From Acanthacorydalis orientalis (taxonomy: Eukaryota; Arthropoda; Insecta; Megaloptera; Corydalidae), in NCBI GenBank assembly GCA_034766995.1, contig CM068322.1, forward strand, positions 12,398,310 through 12,462,309: DNA of 64,000 bases, in the 5' to 3' direction. Below, one piece after another: positions 46,354-58,728 of this stretch; the first letter of the stretch is position 1; each line of letters begins with the position of its first letter. A program made the translations under genes and the position numbers. Under the pieces are notes generated by a model. It searched no databases, had not been told where the DNA came from, and saw only the letters and a list, made by a program, of their open reading frames with translations.

Positions 46354-46884
46354 TATATAAAGATAAAAAATTATTACTTTTGCATTGATGGTAAATTTGT
46401 ATAGTTTTTACTTTATCATTTTTTTTTTAAATGATTAACTTTTTTGTTAAATGTTATTATTCATCAATAATACAAAAAATATAACACAAAATTTAACCTA
46501 CTAAGAGAGAGACTGAGTTATAGTAGTTGGCAGCGGTAGAGAATAGAAAAAAATATGATGAGAATAGAAAAAAATGAATAGAATAAGAAGAAAGCGGGGA
46601 CAGCACTTTTGTATTGAAAACAGAAATTGAATTATATTGCAGAAATTGAAAATTAACAAAAAAAGTGTTAGCTAGAATGTCGATGCTCTATATGTTTTGG
46701 TATTTGTTAATGATAAATGGCTAGAAATTCATACATGTAATTAAATGCTTTCTATTTATGATCTTAGACAAATATATACAAAATATTCATATTATATTCT
46801 TATTAGTATTTTCATTGTAGCATTCAAAGCAGGGTTACGTAAAACTCTTAGTTCTGCTACTGGTCTCTGATTTAATACTGCGAT

Positions 46885-46990
46885 GGTCGTTCATAAATGA
46901 ACTTTTTCACCCCATAAATCAAAAAAAATCTTTTTTCTGATCAAAATTTTCAATAAATTATTATTTATCATCATCACAATGATAAAAATA
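46885..46990. repeat. Family L MITE, copy 6 (one arm)
   Basis: TTTTTCACCCCATAAATCAA, then TTTTTTCTGATCAAAATTTT and CAATAAATTATTATTTATCA match the outer half of the left arm. Confidence 0.68.
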
Positions 46991-47880
46991 TACTGTTAAG
47001 GCCTTTAAATTTTCGGCTTTACATATTATTTTTGCTTCTATACTTATCTAAAATAATAAAATATTTTAGATGTCGTTCAAGTATGAAAAAATCAATAAAT
47101 TATATCTTTGATTTATAAAATAAAGTTTGCTTTTTTTATTATATTATATTTTACATTGTCTATTATTTACTCTTGTAATTTTTTGTAACAAATTCTCTTC
47201 AACAAAAAAATTACATTTACAGAGTTTGTTACAAAGAGTTTTAATTGTGTATCAACAAAAATATTCAATTGAAAATTGTTTAACAAAATAATGCTATTTC
47301 TTATAGGTTAACAATTTTAACACTATTATTCAATGTAACTCCAGAAGTGCATTAGAGGTTTAATTTTTGGGTAGAGAAATATTGATAAAACAGCAGCTAA
47401 TAAAGATAATGATAATTTTGTTAACATTTTGTAATTATTGAATTATTACACTATTTACTGTCTAATTTAAAAAAATTACATTTTTTATCATTTAACGTAA
47501 CACTTATAATAATTGTATCTTCGTTAAATAAAATTTAAGACGAATTTTAAGTTAAAAATTATTTTTAATAACGCTGGAATAATTTCATTAATTTCTAAAA
47601 AAAAAACTATTAAAATCAAAAATCAAAACATGATCGGTATATTTTATTGAAAAAAAAAACACCTAATTAAATCAAGGTAATCAATGTAAAAGCAAATAAT
47701 ATAAATCATTGAGAATCTTATCAAAATATTTCAATTAAACAAACTACATAAACACATCTTGTTTAAGTATTTTCTATAGATATATATTCAAATGTTAATG
47801 TATGTTTTATCCAGAAAACAAGAGAATTCATTTAAATTACCATAACATCCACCCACAATCATTCTGCTGTAGGTATATGC
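46991..47880. other. AT-rich stretch, nothing recognised
   Basis: No supported feature is visible. Confidence 0.5.
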
Positions 47881-47885
<5 letters not shown>

Positions 47886-47954
<69 letters not shown>

Positions 47955-47956
47955 AA
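47886..47956. repeat. (TA)n(GA)n microsatellite
   Basis: TA run followed by a GA run. The 99-codon frame across it (47802-48101) is mostly repeat translation. Confidence 0.96.
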
Positions 47957-48489
47957 TGAGCTCGTACTAATACGATATTATATTTACGTTGAATGTCAAG
48001 GTCGGGTCATGAACTTGAATAATAAACGTCTATACGGCAATATTTGGATTAGAACCGATCTCGGTAAAGTGACAGTCAATTTGACATTTAGTGTGCAATA
48101 AGCTGACATTTACAAGTTTCTATACAAATTCAATTTGAAACGAATTCATACATATTTTACTGAGGTGTTGTATTACCGTCTAGGGACTGAAAGTAAATCA
48201 GATTATAATGGACAAAAAATAGAATAGGATTATAAAAAATTGTATACATTTTGCACAATAGTAACTCGAATATGTGTTTTCCGTCGTTTTGAAATAAAAT
48301 TACATTTTGAAAGGTAAATGTAAAGGGCGATAAAATTGAGAAATTAATAAAACATATATTATTTCATTATTATAATTTGGATATAGGTTTGTAATTGTTT
48401 TGTATGTCAGCTATAAGCAGCTAGTTAATAATTTGAGTGCTGCTATGACCTGCTCAACTTTTTTAAAAAAAATTTGAAAATTAATTTTA

Positions 48490-48722
48490 TAAATAAAATG
48501 TTCACTTTTCATTAATTACAAAGATTTTGCGGATCATAAATATTCAATAATTGATTATTCACTACCTTTAATGTTGCTTATGTGCATTTCTATGGTAATT
48601 AGAGCATAAATTGTAGAAAAATAAATCTAAAGATAATGTTATGTACATTAATATTCTAATAAGGAACGTACTGCCTTTAAAATGCGAATAATCAACATTA
48701 AAAATTATCAATAATGTTGCCT
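48490..48722. repeat. Family L MITE, copy 7 (both arms)
   Basis: The left arm has TTAATTACAAAGATTTTGCG, ATAAATATTCAATAATTGAT and GCTTATGTGCATTTCTATGG. The right arm has CTGCCTTTAAAATGCGAATA and ATCAACATTAAAAATTATCA, complementary to it. Confidence 0.68.
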
Positions 48723-49062
48723 CTCGTATGCTGTGAATTCGCTATATGTCAGATTAGTAGTATTAAATGATATTTATATGTCTAAGTCTGTTTTTTTACT
48801 ATGTAAATCTCTTAGTTCCAACATTTTCAAAAGTATCAACAGTGGTTAGACCTATTGAGCTAGGCGACCTTCGATTGGAGATATCTTTTTAATAAAAAGA
48901 TAGCCTTGACAATTTCCTTTCAGTAATAGCATTCCTAGTGACTGTTAAATCTTTTTTCTTAGCATCATGCTTTTAATTACTTAATTTTTAATGATTTTTG
49001 ATAGACTTCAAACATTTAAATAGCAGTCTTTGATTACATTTACATTTGAATAATTTTATTAA

Positions 49063-50056
49063 CCTCTTAACTGAGGAATTAACCAGCGAGATGTTTAAGA
49101 ATGTTTCTTTTCTGGTGGGTAATTTTTTTCAAACGTTGACGGAATTTTACATCAGGCCCATTATAAAATCACAATAGTGAAAATAATTGATAGAGAAAGA
49201 TAAAAAACGTCTTAATCGCCAAAAAATAAGACAATTAATAATTTTTATGTTTTTTTGTTATCTGAACTCAATACAAATAAATGAAAAAAAAATTAATAAA
49301 TGAAAAAATCTTAGTTTCAATTAAGAACTTTTTCAAAAAATTGTTTCGCATATTTGATGGTTTCCTCGACGATAATTTTTATCAGATCATCGTTCAAATA
49401 TTTCTCGATATAAAATAAACAGTTTTTTTGAGATGTACCAAAATTTATTCGTCGCTGAGATAAAAAAAAATCGGATCTAGGTATTTTTTCATAGATCCAT
49501 TCATCTGATTTTGTTGAATTAACTTCTCTGATATTTGAATTATTCACAATATCTTCTAAATTATCGTATTCTATCTCTTCGTCAATTAGTCCATCCGTAA
49601 AATAATAAAAAATCATCTTCAGAACTACTGCTACTTATAATCCTACATCATTTAGGTGGCTTTATTAAAAGAGCATCATCACTATCACTCTAAAGAAACT
49701 CTTCCCTGCCATGTTCGTCAAGAAACTGTTGTGTTATTATTGAATGAATAATAATATGATAATAATATAATGTAATAAAGCAAGACAATAGAATGTATTA
49801 GTAACGACTTACTGTCTTCACACATTGAAAAAAATTTCAATCTTTTAAAATCTAAACAGTTAAAATGTTTTTTTTTTGTTTTTTAGTTTTTGTTTCACAC
49901 TTATACACCTAAATTTTAGATGTAAAAATGTGAATCGGTCAAATTTATTTTATCTATTACATATCAATTATTAAAACTACATGACATGTATACATGTCAT
50001 GTCCATTACAACTTAAATACACATATGACGAGACTACGTCATACCCAGTTAGAAGG
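49063..50056 (-). mobile_element. Non-autonomous piggyBac element, TTAA-flanked
   Basis: Left terminus CCTCTTAACTGAGGA and complement of the right terminus CCTTCTAACTGGGTA form an inverted repeat. Each is directly preceded by TTAA (49059-49062 and 50057-50060), the exact piggyBac target. At 994 bp it is about half the length of an autonomous element. Confidence 0.87.
49317..49616 (-). pseudogene. PiggyBac transposase N-terminal region
   Basis: The 99-codon frame begins with acidic sequence (LIDEEIEYDNLEDIVNNS) and continues through SQRRINFGTSQKN to FYIEKYLNDDLIKIIVEETI and KYAKQF. The last part matches the segment before the catalytic core in piggyBac transposases (F-F-DDEL-E-IV-ETNRYA). The acidic N-terminus also fits the family. 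All three catalytic Asp are missing because the element is internally deleted. Confidence 0.82.
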
Positions 50057-50060
50057 TTAA

Positions 50061-51140
50061 GAAAAGTAAACCTAACAATTTATATTAATAAAAGGACACA
50101 CTTAATCCTTTCCAAAATAGAGTATTATAGCTCCTGGTGAACATTTTATTGATTATTTAATCTCTATATCATTCATTTGCAATAATGTGATATCTCAAAC
50201 AGTATAAATTTTTACAAAAGTATTTTAAAATGTTTACAATACTAAAATATAAATAATAATAGTATAACTTTTACAAACTGAATGGGCTTATGCAGATACA
50301 TTGTTTAAAAGTGATAGATTTCACATCCACGAGATAATTTTCAAACTATTAGTATTAACCTTTTATAAACATGATTTTAAGTTTTATTTTGAGTTTTGAT
50401 GTTCTTTCTAAAATTTTTGTTTTGTTTTTTTTTTGTATTGTAATGAATCAAAACAATTTATTTGAAATTTAAAAAAAATATTTTATGAAAATAAAAACTG
50501 AGAAAGTATGATTATACAATTAAAAAATATGTATAAACTTTTGGATTTCACGTCAATAAAAAACAAATTAATATAAATACAAACGTTCAAAAATAACGTA
50601 TACAGTATTGAAATATGGTCACGATATAAAAATAGTCAGTAACTGATCTGGAATATAAACTAGACAAAAATACCTTTCAATCTGAGTTATGTTAAACAAC
50701 TAGCATGTGAATTAGTGTTACAAATAAAAATAGTGTGTTAAACAATGACATCTGCAATTTTGGCAAGAAAATCATGTATTTACAAATGTTATTTATGAAA
50801 AAAAAAACATTACTTGTGCAAATTTCTATCTACAATCTTTCTACTTGCTACTTTTTAATGATATTAAATACTTTCTTGAAATATTTGATTATGTTCAAAC
50901 AACTGAAGCGAACAACTATATTTTCGTGTCGATCAAATAAATTATTTTATTAGTATCATTCAATAACACATATTTAAGAAGCATACCGTGTTTTTTCATA
51001 TTTTATTGTAAAATTCTCAATTTAACAAATTTTTAAATTTATGAAAAATGTAAAAATAGTCATGCGAAATAAATAAAATTCTGTATTTATTTACAAACTA
51101 AAAGTTACCTTGAAAAAAATAATAAATATAATTAAACTGA
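50061..51140. other. AT-rich stretch, nothing recognised
   Basis: A 72-codon frame at 50735-50953 is low complexity. No repeat is seen. Confidence 0.5.
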
Positions 51141-51144
51141 CAAT

Positions 51145-51403
51145 TTTTACAAAGAAATTTCTCTCTCACCTTAGGAATCACAAAAAAATTTTTTTCTGAT
51201 TAATAGTGTTCAGTAAATAATCACTGATCATTTTTAATTGATACCAATTTCGATGTGATTCTATTTAACGCTCTGGGTATGATCAAATCTCCATCAAAAT
51301 GCGTATAAATAGCAATGAAAAATGATAAATAACAATTTAATGAACATTTTTGATCAGAGAAATATTTTATAGTTTGTAGAGCGAATTAAAAATGAATTTG
51401 TGA
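51145..51403. repeat. Family L MITE, copy 8 (both arms)
   Basis: The left arm holds GAATCACAAAAAAATTTTTT, CTGATTAATAGTGTTCAGTA and AATTTCGATGTGATTC. The right arm holds CTCCATCAAAATGCGTATAA, TTAATGAACATTTTTGATCA and GTTTGTAGAGCGAATT. The centre reads AACGCTCTGGG, as in other copies. Confidence 0.8.
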
Positions 51404-52575
51404 AGTGAACTGAACTACAATGCCAGAACTACAATGTGATAAATTGGCTACATTTAATGATACTTTTCAGTTAAGTACCGAAATTTTTTAATTTATTTCA
51501 GAAAATAAGAGTGTCTGTAACGAAAAATTAGAGCATAGTCAGAAAAATAAAACGATAAAAATATTTTTCAAATCAAACATTGAATAAATAGACTGTCCGT
51601 TTTCATAACAAAACTGTTTATCTTGTGTAAATATTCAGTGATCTCCAATCTTAATGGGTCTGTAAAAATAATAAATGTACAAATTATGTTTAAAAGTTAA
51701 AGGGTATAGACGAAATATGTTTCAATACTGATTTGAAATCACTAATTTGAAAGAAAAATTAATTGGAGAATAAACTGAATTCTTGATTCAAAAGAAAAGT
51801 AAAAAAACAGATTCTCGTAATTGTTCGGCAATTTTTAAAACATTAACGAAAATTCCAAATTGGTATTATTAATTAAAAAATAAATTCTTTTATATGAAAT
51901 ACAAAGACCGCTAATACGATTAACTTTTTTATTCAATTATATTGGTATTTATTTATATTTATTTTTGGAAAAACATATATATATATATACATACATACAC
52001 TGCACGTATTAATTGGATGTAGTAACACTATTCGGTTTATACAATATTTATATGTCAGTTAAATTTTATTATAACCAAACGAATTTGACTGAAAAGAAAT
52101 AACGTTAAAATAAATATTATTTTACAATCATTTGTCAAATCACATATAATTAGTGACTACAGCCACTTCAATATAAATAATAAAAATAACGAGTTTTGGA
52201 CGAATCTCTTCGAAATGATAAATTATAACGGAATCCAATTAAAAACGAAAACCTGAAACGGTCGAAACTAATTAGGAACGTAAAAACTATAGTAATATAA
52301 GTATAATTTAGATTTACATTCCGTCAATTTATCATCGACGCGCGGTTAATGTCTCTAGTTTTGTCGACGTATCATCTTCCTTGTAATGAATATCTACATT
52401 TTATGTATCTGTACGTGTCCAGTAACAGTTGTGTTTACTGAAAACATGAAGAAAACGTATAGTTTATCATTAATTAATGTTTTTATTAAAAGGTAATACA
52501 TATTTTTTTTAAAGAAAAACATGAAGGTGGAGATGAATCGACTTCTGATTTATTGTTTGAAGAATATACCTGTTC
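51404..52575. other. AT-rich stretch, nothing recognised
   Basis: A small TA/CATA run lies at 51977-52000. A G+C-richer patch near 52320-52380 includes GTCGACGTATC and lacks a reading frame. Confidence 0.5.
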
Positions 52576-52578
52576 ATA

Positions 52579-53885
52579 TTAGATGTTCAAATTAATTCGG
52601 CACCTTTTTTATAGAAAATTAATGTTTATTTACTGAAAAATGAAATACATTTTAATACTCGAGATATCCCCTGATTTTATATAACTTTGCTCCATCTCTC
52701 TGGTAGCTGATGAATCATTTGTCGAAAAAAATATAGCGGCTTCGAGTCGTTTAAGTCATCAATGTATTTTCGGACTTCTTCCACTGTTTAAAAATGAATG
52801 TCAGACAGGTGATGCTGGAGGGGCAGGAATATGTGATAATCTGACGGGTCTAGGTCCGGTGATATGCCGCATATGGGAGAACTTCCCAGTCTGACAAACA
52901 AATAACGCCTTTGAACCCTTTCACGATGGGGGGTTAGCGTTCTCGTGCTGGAAAATGATTTGCTTCGTTCCCATATCAATTAATTGTCTTTTTCTCTTTA
53001 ATTTGTCATTCAAACGGATGAACTGTTGTTAGTAACGCTTTGAATTTACAGTTTGACCAAGTTCGAGTAACTCGTAATACATCATAGTCTGAATGCCCCA
53101 TCAAATATAGAAAACACTTTTTTGGTATGAATATTTGGTTTCGGAGTCGATGTCGATGGTTCATCGGATATAACCTATGGTTTCCGGTGCTTAGGATTAA
53201 CGTACAAAATTCATTTTTCATCCCCGGTTATGATTTTATGCAAAAATCCTTCCTTTTGAACATTGTGAACGAGGATATAGCCACATCGCATCTTCTTTCT
53301 GTGTTTTCCGAGTTGAGCTCATGAGGAATCCATCGGCTTAGATTTTGATTGTTTTCCAGCCGGTGTAAGAGATTTCAAAGGAAATTGCTTGCTTGGGAAA
53401 TTGTTTATTAGGTAACTCCGAGTTACTGAAAGTGTTCTTGTTCAGTCTGAGCGGAATTTTCACTTAACAGCTGATTAAGCTCCTCGTCTTCAGTTTTTTT
53501 TTCAATTGCTCGAGACGTTCTCGATTGTAAAAATCAAAATCACTACTCTGAAACCTTCTAAATCATTTTTGTTCACATTTATTTTGCATCACAATACCTT
53601 TCCTTGAAATAATTTGTTCAAAACTGAACAAATCATTCCCGCGACCTCGGTAGCATTTTTTTCAACTGGAATGTGAAAATTATACAATGCCTAATATGCT
53701 CTTTTTCTAACGCCATCGTCTTCATAATTATTTTGTGAGGTTATGACAACTGTTTGGCAAGATATATGACGTTTTTAAGTGTTAAAGTTGCCACTTCAAA
53801 ACCTTAAAACGATGAGAAAATATTGTCATTTAAAACAGAGTTATGATTGATTCAATTTAAAGGCAAAGAATTATTTTTTGCACTT

Positions 53886-53888
<3 letters not shown>
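52579..53888 (-). mobile_element. Full-length dead mariner (SETMAR-like group)
   Basis: The termini TTAGATGTTCAAATTAATTC (left) and the complement of the right end, CAAAGTGCAAAAAATAATTC, align. TA lies at both borders. The 1310-bp length equals that of a complete mariner. The right border continues directly into a (TA)n array. Confidence 0.85.
52700..53729 (-). pseudogene. Mariner transposase pseudogene, second catalytic Asp changed to Glu
   Basis: Starts at 53729 on the minus strand as MALEKEHIRHC, followed by frame changes through FHIPVEKNATEV-like sequence. Then come LNEDEELNQLL-like helices, and KIITGDEK near 53215, which holds the first catalytic Asp. After STPKPNIHTKKV and FDG, the second block reads IIFQHENANP: Asp is replaced by Glu, and an extra base in a C run shifts the frame. 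The last block PDLDPSDYHIFLPLQHHLSD carries the third Asp with about 34-residue spacing. Multiple stops and shifts rule out function. Confidence 0.88.

Positions 53889-53942
<54 letters not shown>
53889..53942. repeat. (TA)n at mariner border
   Basis: Pure TA run of about 54 bp adjoining the mariner 5' terminus. Confidence 0.96.
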
Positions 53943-53945
<3 letters not shown>

Positions 53946-55771
53946 ATCATATATAAAATAACATTTACAACTACATTTAATGGAATTTCAATAAAGATGT
54001 AAATTATATTATTAATAATGTTCATTTTTAAATCATAATCTTTTATTACTAAAACGTAAACTAAATTTTCTCGTTTCCGTAAAAAAATTAATTTGTGAGA
54101 TATGCTTAGAAAGAAACGAGATGATTGTCATTAGCAATTCCCTTCCCTTCTTATTCTCATATGTACAAAACAAGTAAATAGTGTTTGTATTAATTGTTTT
54201 ATCACTTTTGTTGGAAAATATGTTCTGAAAATTTAAGGCAACAAATTATAATTACATTTTTATTAAATCTAACATAACAGTAACTGAAACTTATAATATG
54301 TTGGAAAGTGTTTGTGTTGACAACAATATCTCGTGCTTGCATATCTGAGTACTAAAAAGGTTTCTGAATGATCCAAGAGGCGTTCATGATGATCTGAAAG
54401 CTAGTCAATCCCAAGCCACAAAAAATGATGAGTTGAAATCTGCTTAAACTTTAAACAAATTGCAAAAAAGAAAACGTTCTAAAGAATGTTTTAATTGGTG
54501 GTGAATTGTAGACATTTCAGCAAGTTTTCGAATATAAAACACAAAGCCTGCATAGGTAACAACCATCTTTCTTTAACCGATAAACTTAAGAATGTCACAC
54601 TTAAATGTGAAGATAATATTGATTGTTTCTCGGTACTAAAGATCTTGTACACAACGAATGTCTTCTGCGAAAATATTTAAACAATCAATATTTCTACAGG
54701 AATGTTATGGGTTTTTTGCAAGAAGAAAAATCCATCATAAAAGATAAGTTTTAGCTCCATTAATGGCTTCTTCATCATATTATTCAACATTATCATTAAA
54801 GAATCTTTTGGTGGTATATTTTAACGAATATTATTAAAATGTTGGAAAAAAATATAAGAAAAAGTAAAAATTATTTATTTGAATTAATAAAGCATTTTGT
54901 TTAAGTTATTTTTATTTAAAAAAAATAACTAGAAAAAAGTTTCATCCTATATATATATACACATACATACAAACTATATATTTAATATAATAAATAATTA
55001 GCACAATGAGAAGTTTCAAAACTAACGTTCATATATAAAATATTTTCGAACAAAAATGTATTTATATATAAACCATATTCTTTTTTTCAAGTACCGCCAC
55101 TAATGGATAAAATATTTTTTAATTTTTATTTTCTACAAAATTTACAACATGAAGTTGATTTACTTTATTGTTTTATATACGATTACATGTCATCCATTCG
55201 TTTGGCAACATAACAAATTAGAGCGACGTGAACAAGTTTATAATTACTGTATTTAACTTGCGTTGATTGTATCTACAATTATTACAATGCGCCATTTCAA
55301 AATATATTGCTTACCGTATGAAGACGTTTTTTATGGATTGAACTAATTTTCAATGCTCGCAATCAACAGAACATAAATATCCCTCAGAATACTATTGAAA
55401 AATCTATATAGATGTTATACGTCTGAAAGGAGTTACTTATATAAGAAAAATAAACAGTTGTTAAATTGAGGTGTGTCTATAACAGGCAGTACTTAATTAA
55501 TCTTTTATTTTTGAATATAATCGTTTTTGTATTCATCTCACATCTACTCGTGTCAATTAATTATGTTGTATAAGGTATTGAAAGTATGGTTGATATGTTC
55601 AATATACTGAAAAATATTTTTTTCAGTAAAACATAATTATTATAAATTTAAGTTAACTACGTTCGAGCTGGAAACAATATATAGATATTTAAATACTTGA
55701 TAGTAAGCTATAAAGAAAGAAGGTTCACTGATGAATTATTGTGTGAAAATAACACTTTACTTTGAAATGAA
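53943..55771. other. AT-rich stretch, nothing recognised
   Basis: A 61-codon frame at 54495-54680 with four Cys has no recognised family. No repeat is seen. Confidence 0.45.
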
Positions 55772-55775
55772 TTAA

Positions 55776-57576
55776 CCCATTATCGCCTAAATATAAAAAA
55801 AATAACAGATAAATTTTAATTAATGAATTATACATAAAAACAAACATGGTATTACAGTTTTCACAAATATGTAATAAAATGTAAAAAATAATTTTTTTTT
55901 AAAAAAAAATGGCATCTTCAAATGGGGACGTTAGGAAGATGTATAATAGTTCATGAAACAATCTTTTTCTATGCACACGGTTTTTCTACACTTTTTACAT
56001 GCCTATAGGGCTTTCATGTGACAAATACAGGACCAACTGTTTCTTAGGGAAATAAAAACCTGTCATTTCTACACTTAAACAAACTTTTCGTTTCTTATAT
56101 GTTCTTCCTCCTAGACCATCTTTCAAATAACTTCGTACTATACTTCGACGAAACTTCATTTCATTCATCTTCATTTCAGAAGTAATTTGATGCACTTTCC
56201 AGACATTAGTGACAGTCATGTCGATGAAATATGTAAATAAAACCCACCACCACTTTATCTCTTTGATAGATATTCTGTACATTGAAATACATTGGTCATG
56301 TGTACTACACCACCCATATTTTCATTATAAGAGGCAAATAATTTTGATTATTGTACATTTTCCTTTGAATTGGTGTTTTGGACCAACGTTTTACATTTTG
56401 TAATGGTTCAATAACATCATAATTAGTTAGAATGGAACAAACATTATTATCCCTGCATTTTACACATAGAATTTTATTTACTTCATCGAATCTGTAATCA
56501 AATGCACCTCTTTCCATTTTTCTCGTTTACTTAAAGTCTATTATTGGACACGTTTGTAATCTGTGATCCCTCACACTTCCAGTGACTCACATTTTTCTTC
56601 GAGTGAATAATTAGCGGATAATTTGTAAAGCAATTGTAAAAAAAATCATGTTTTGAGGGATCTGCTGGATTTTTCAAGAGGGCGATAACAACTCGTGCTC
56701 CTGCTGGTATACCTTTAGCTTCTATTTCTCTTGTTTTTTTTTCACAGTATACATCGAAAGAATAATAATATCCAGATGAACTACTAATCATCCAATTTTT
56801 GTATCCAAATTTTACTGGTTTGCCTTTTATGAATTGTTTTACTGGATTGTGTTCAAAATATTTAACCATAGATTGATCTTTTGACATCTCTTTGTGAAAA
56901 TAGCCCCACTGGAAAAACTTGATCATAAGTTTGTCCATGAGTGGTCTTATTTTGGTCATTTCATACATTTGGATCTTCAATAACATCATCACCAAAGTCT
57001 TCACAGTCTGTTAATTCATTCCTATTCGGAGAAATTATACACAGTTCCACGCTATCAGCAATACAATATTCTTCATTTTCCAGTTATTCAAGAACTTTGT
57101 CTAACCTAGAAAGTTCCTTTCTTCCATAAAATGTTTTTGGGTCTATGGTAAATTGCCAATTACATCTAAATATGGAAAAGAAAAAAATAACAATGCTATA
57201 TATATAGTAATGCCTACCATCCTCATTTGAGGTCGGTAAAATATATCAACAGAAAAAAATATAACATATGAAATTATTTAAAACAAAAGTGAACTTATAG
57301 TAAGATTTAAACCTTGGATATCAGTTTTTATAAGAATAAAAAATTACTTGACTTGTATTTAATATACAAACTTGAAATCACTTTCAGTCGACTCACTAAA
57401 AAAAAAAACGTCTAACTTGGAGCGGTATCAAACACCAAATGATAATTTGTTACAATAACCGGCTGATTGACTCATTGGTTCGTTTGTTTAGATGATACAA
57501 AATTTAAAACAATCCAAAGTGGATATATGTTTAGTTTATTAACCGTTCTCAAATGGGAATTTCAGACGTTAATGGG
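55776..57576 (-). mobile_element. Full-length piggyBac element, TTAA-flanked
   Basis: Left terminus CCCATTATCGCCTAAATAT and right complement CCCATTAACGTCTGAAATTC are preceded by TTAA on each side (55772-55775 and 57577-57580). A subterminal block CAAATGGG occurs inside both ends (about 55918 and 57549). At 1801 bp it is near the length of autonomous elements. It is unrelated in terminal sequence to the piggyBac at 49063. Confidence 0.92.
55995..57135 (-). pseudogene. PiggyBac transposase pseudogene, catalytic Asp lost
   Basis: The N-terminus from about 57135 is acidic (ELSRLDKVLE, then ADSVELC and ELTDCEDFGDDVIEDPN). The 157-codon block at 56531-57004 contains IRPLMDKLMIKFFQWGYFHK, KDQSMVKYF, KQFIKGKPVKFGYKNWMI and GARVVIALL. 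It also contains FFYNCFTNYPL and a K-rich end. The first catalytic Asp (SKDQSM) is kept. The second, normally FFDNFFTS, reads FFYNCFTN (Asp to Tyr). The third, normally GGVD, reads MGGVVHM (Asp to Val). Two further frames (56305-56517 VKRWSKTP and 55995-56282 YRISIKEIKWWW) complete the C-terminal half. Confidence 0.93.
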
Positions 57577-57639
57577 TTAATACGGCATTATTAAATTTCA
57601 AAAATTGATTTTTCCTGTTTTAATACATGATCCAATTTA

Positions 57640-57829
57640 AACGCTAGCGCACATTAGGACGGATTGCATCGTTTCGCAAAAATCCGCACGGATCACTATC
57701 ATACATTTTATATGTGCCATCGCACACTACTGCCCAGGGCGGGTCGAACCACAGCGCGGTGGAATCGACTGACAGGCCGATTTTTGACCGACCCGCAACG
57801 ATGCAATCCGTCCTAATGTGCGGCTAGCC
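57640..57829. mobile_element. G+C-rich TTA-target MITE, 190 bp
   Basis: Left arm GCTAGCGCACATTAGGACGG continues as ATTGCATCGTT. The right arm is its complement, CAATCCGTCCTAATGTGCGG then CTAGCC. The inverted repeat is 33 bp and nearly perfect. TTTA flanks both sides (57636-57639 and 57830-57833), consistent with a TTA duplication. It is much richer in G+C than its surroundings and has no coding sequence. Confidence 0.82.
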
Positions 57830-57916
57830 TTTACAGTAATATGATCAATCGTATAGTATATTTTGAAACAATTTATTAAATCAGAAAATTATCATATTGT
57901 TCTCCCACTCTAATCC

Positions 57917-57920
<4 letters not shown>

Positions 57921-57963
<43 letters not shown>
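57921..57963. repeat. (TA)n microsatellite
   Basis: TA run of about 40 bp. Confidence 0.95.
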
Positions 57964-57974
<11 letters not shown>

Positions 57975-58667
57975 TTTTGATAATTTCATTTTAAAAATTC
58001 CGAACAAAATATTAAGGAAAATGTAAATATTTCTTTTATAGTTCCATCGTCTTTAATATGTAAGGAAGTGTAAAAAGATAGAAATACGAAAAGGCATGTT
58101 CGTAAGTAATTAGCTATCCTTATTAGAAGTTTGTTGAATAGTTTAGTTAATACAGTAAGATAGATAAGAACGAATTAAATACTCTTTGATGTGTTAGAAT
58201 AGTTCGAGTAGAATAATACCACTTAAATAATAAATTTTGTGTTCAAGAGCGAAACGGAGATTTGACATTTCTTTGAATATCATATCTCACTTTCTATCTT
58301 AAATAAATAAATTGTGTATAAAGCGTTGTATATATTTAATTTTTCTGCTTGTAAAGATATTTAGATAGATATTTCATTTAAAAAAGATAAAATTGCATTT
58401 AATAACTGAAACCTATAAAACTATCCTTTACAGTTAATTCCTTATTTATATAAATAAAAATAAATTTTATTATTTCTAAATATTATGCAGGGTCAAGTTT
58501 GGCTGGTTTGGTATGTGAGTCTAATGCGGTGCCGTACCGTTACCGGTATTTATCCGCTTTTAGGAATTGAGTGTAGTGTGTTATGTTAATGAGATTTTTA
58601 TTAATGACCTTGCTTGTTTTCCGGGAAAAATTTTCAAAAAACCGGGGGTAGAAATTGTCTTAATTGC

Positions 58668-58728
<61 letters not shown>

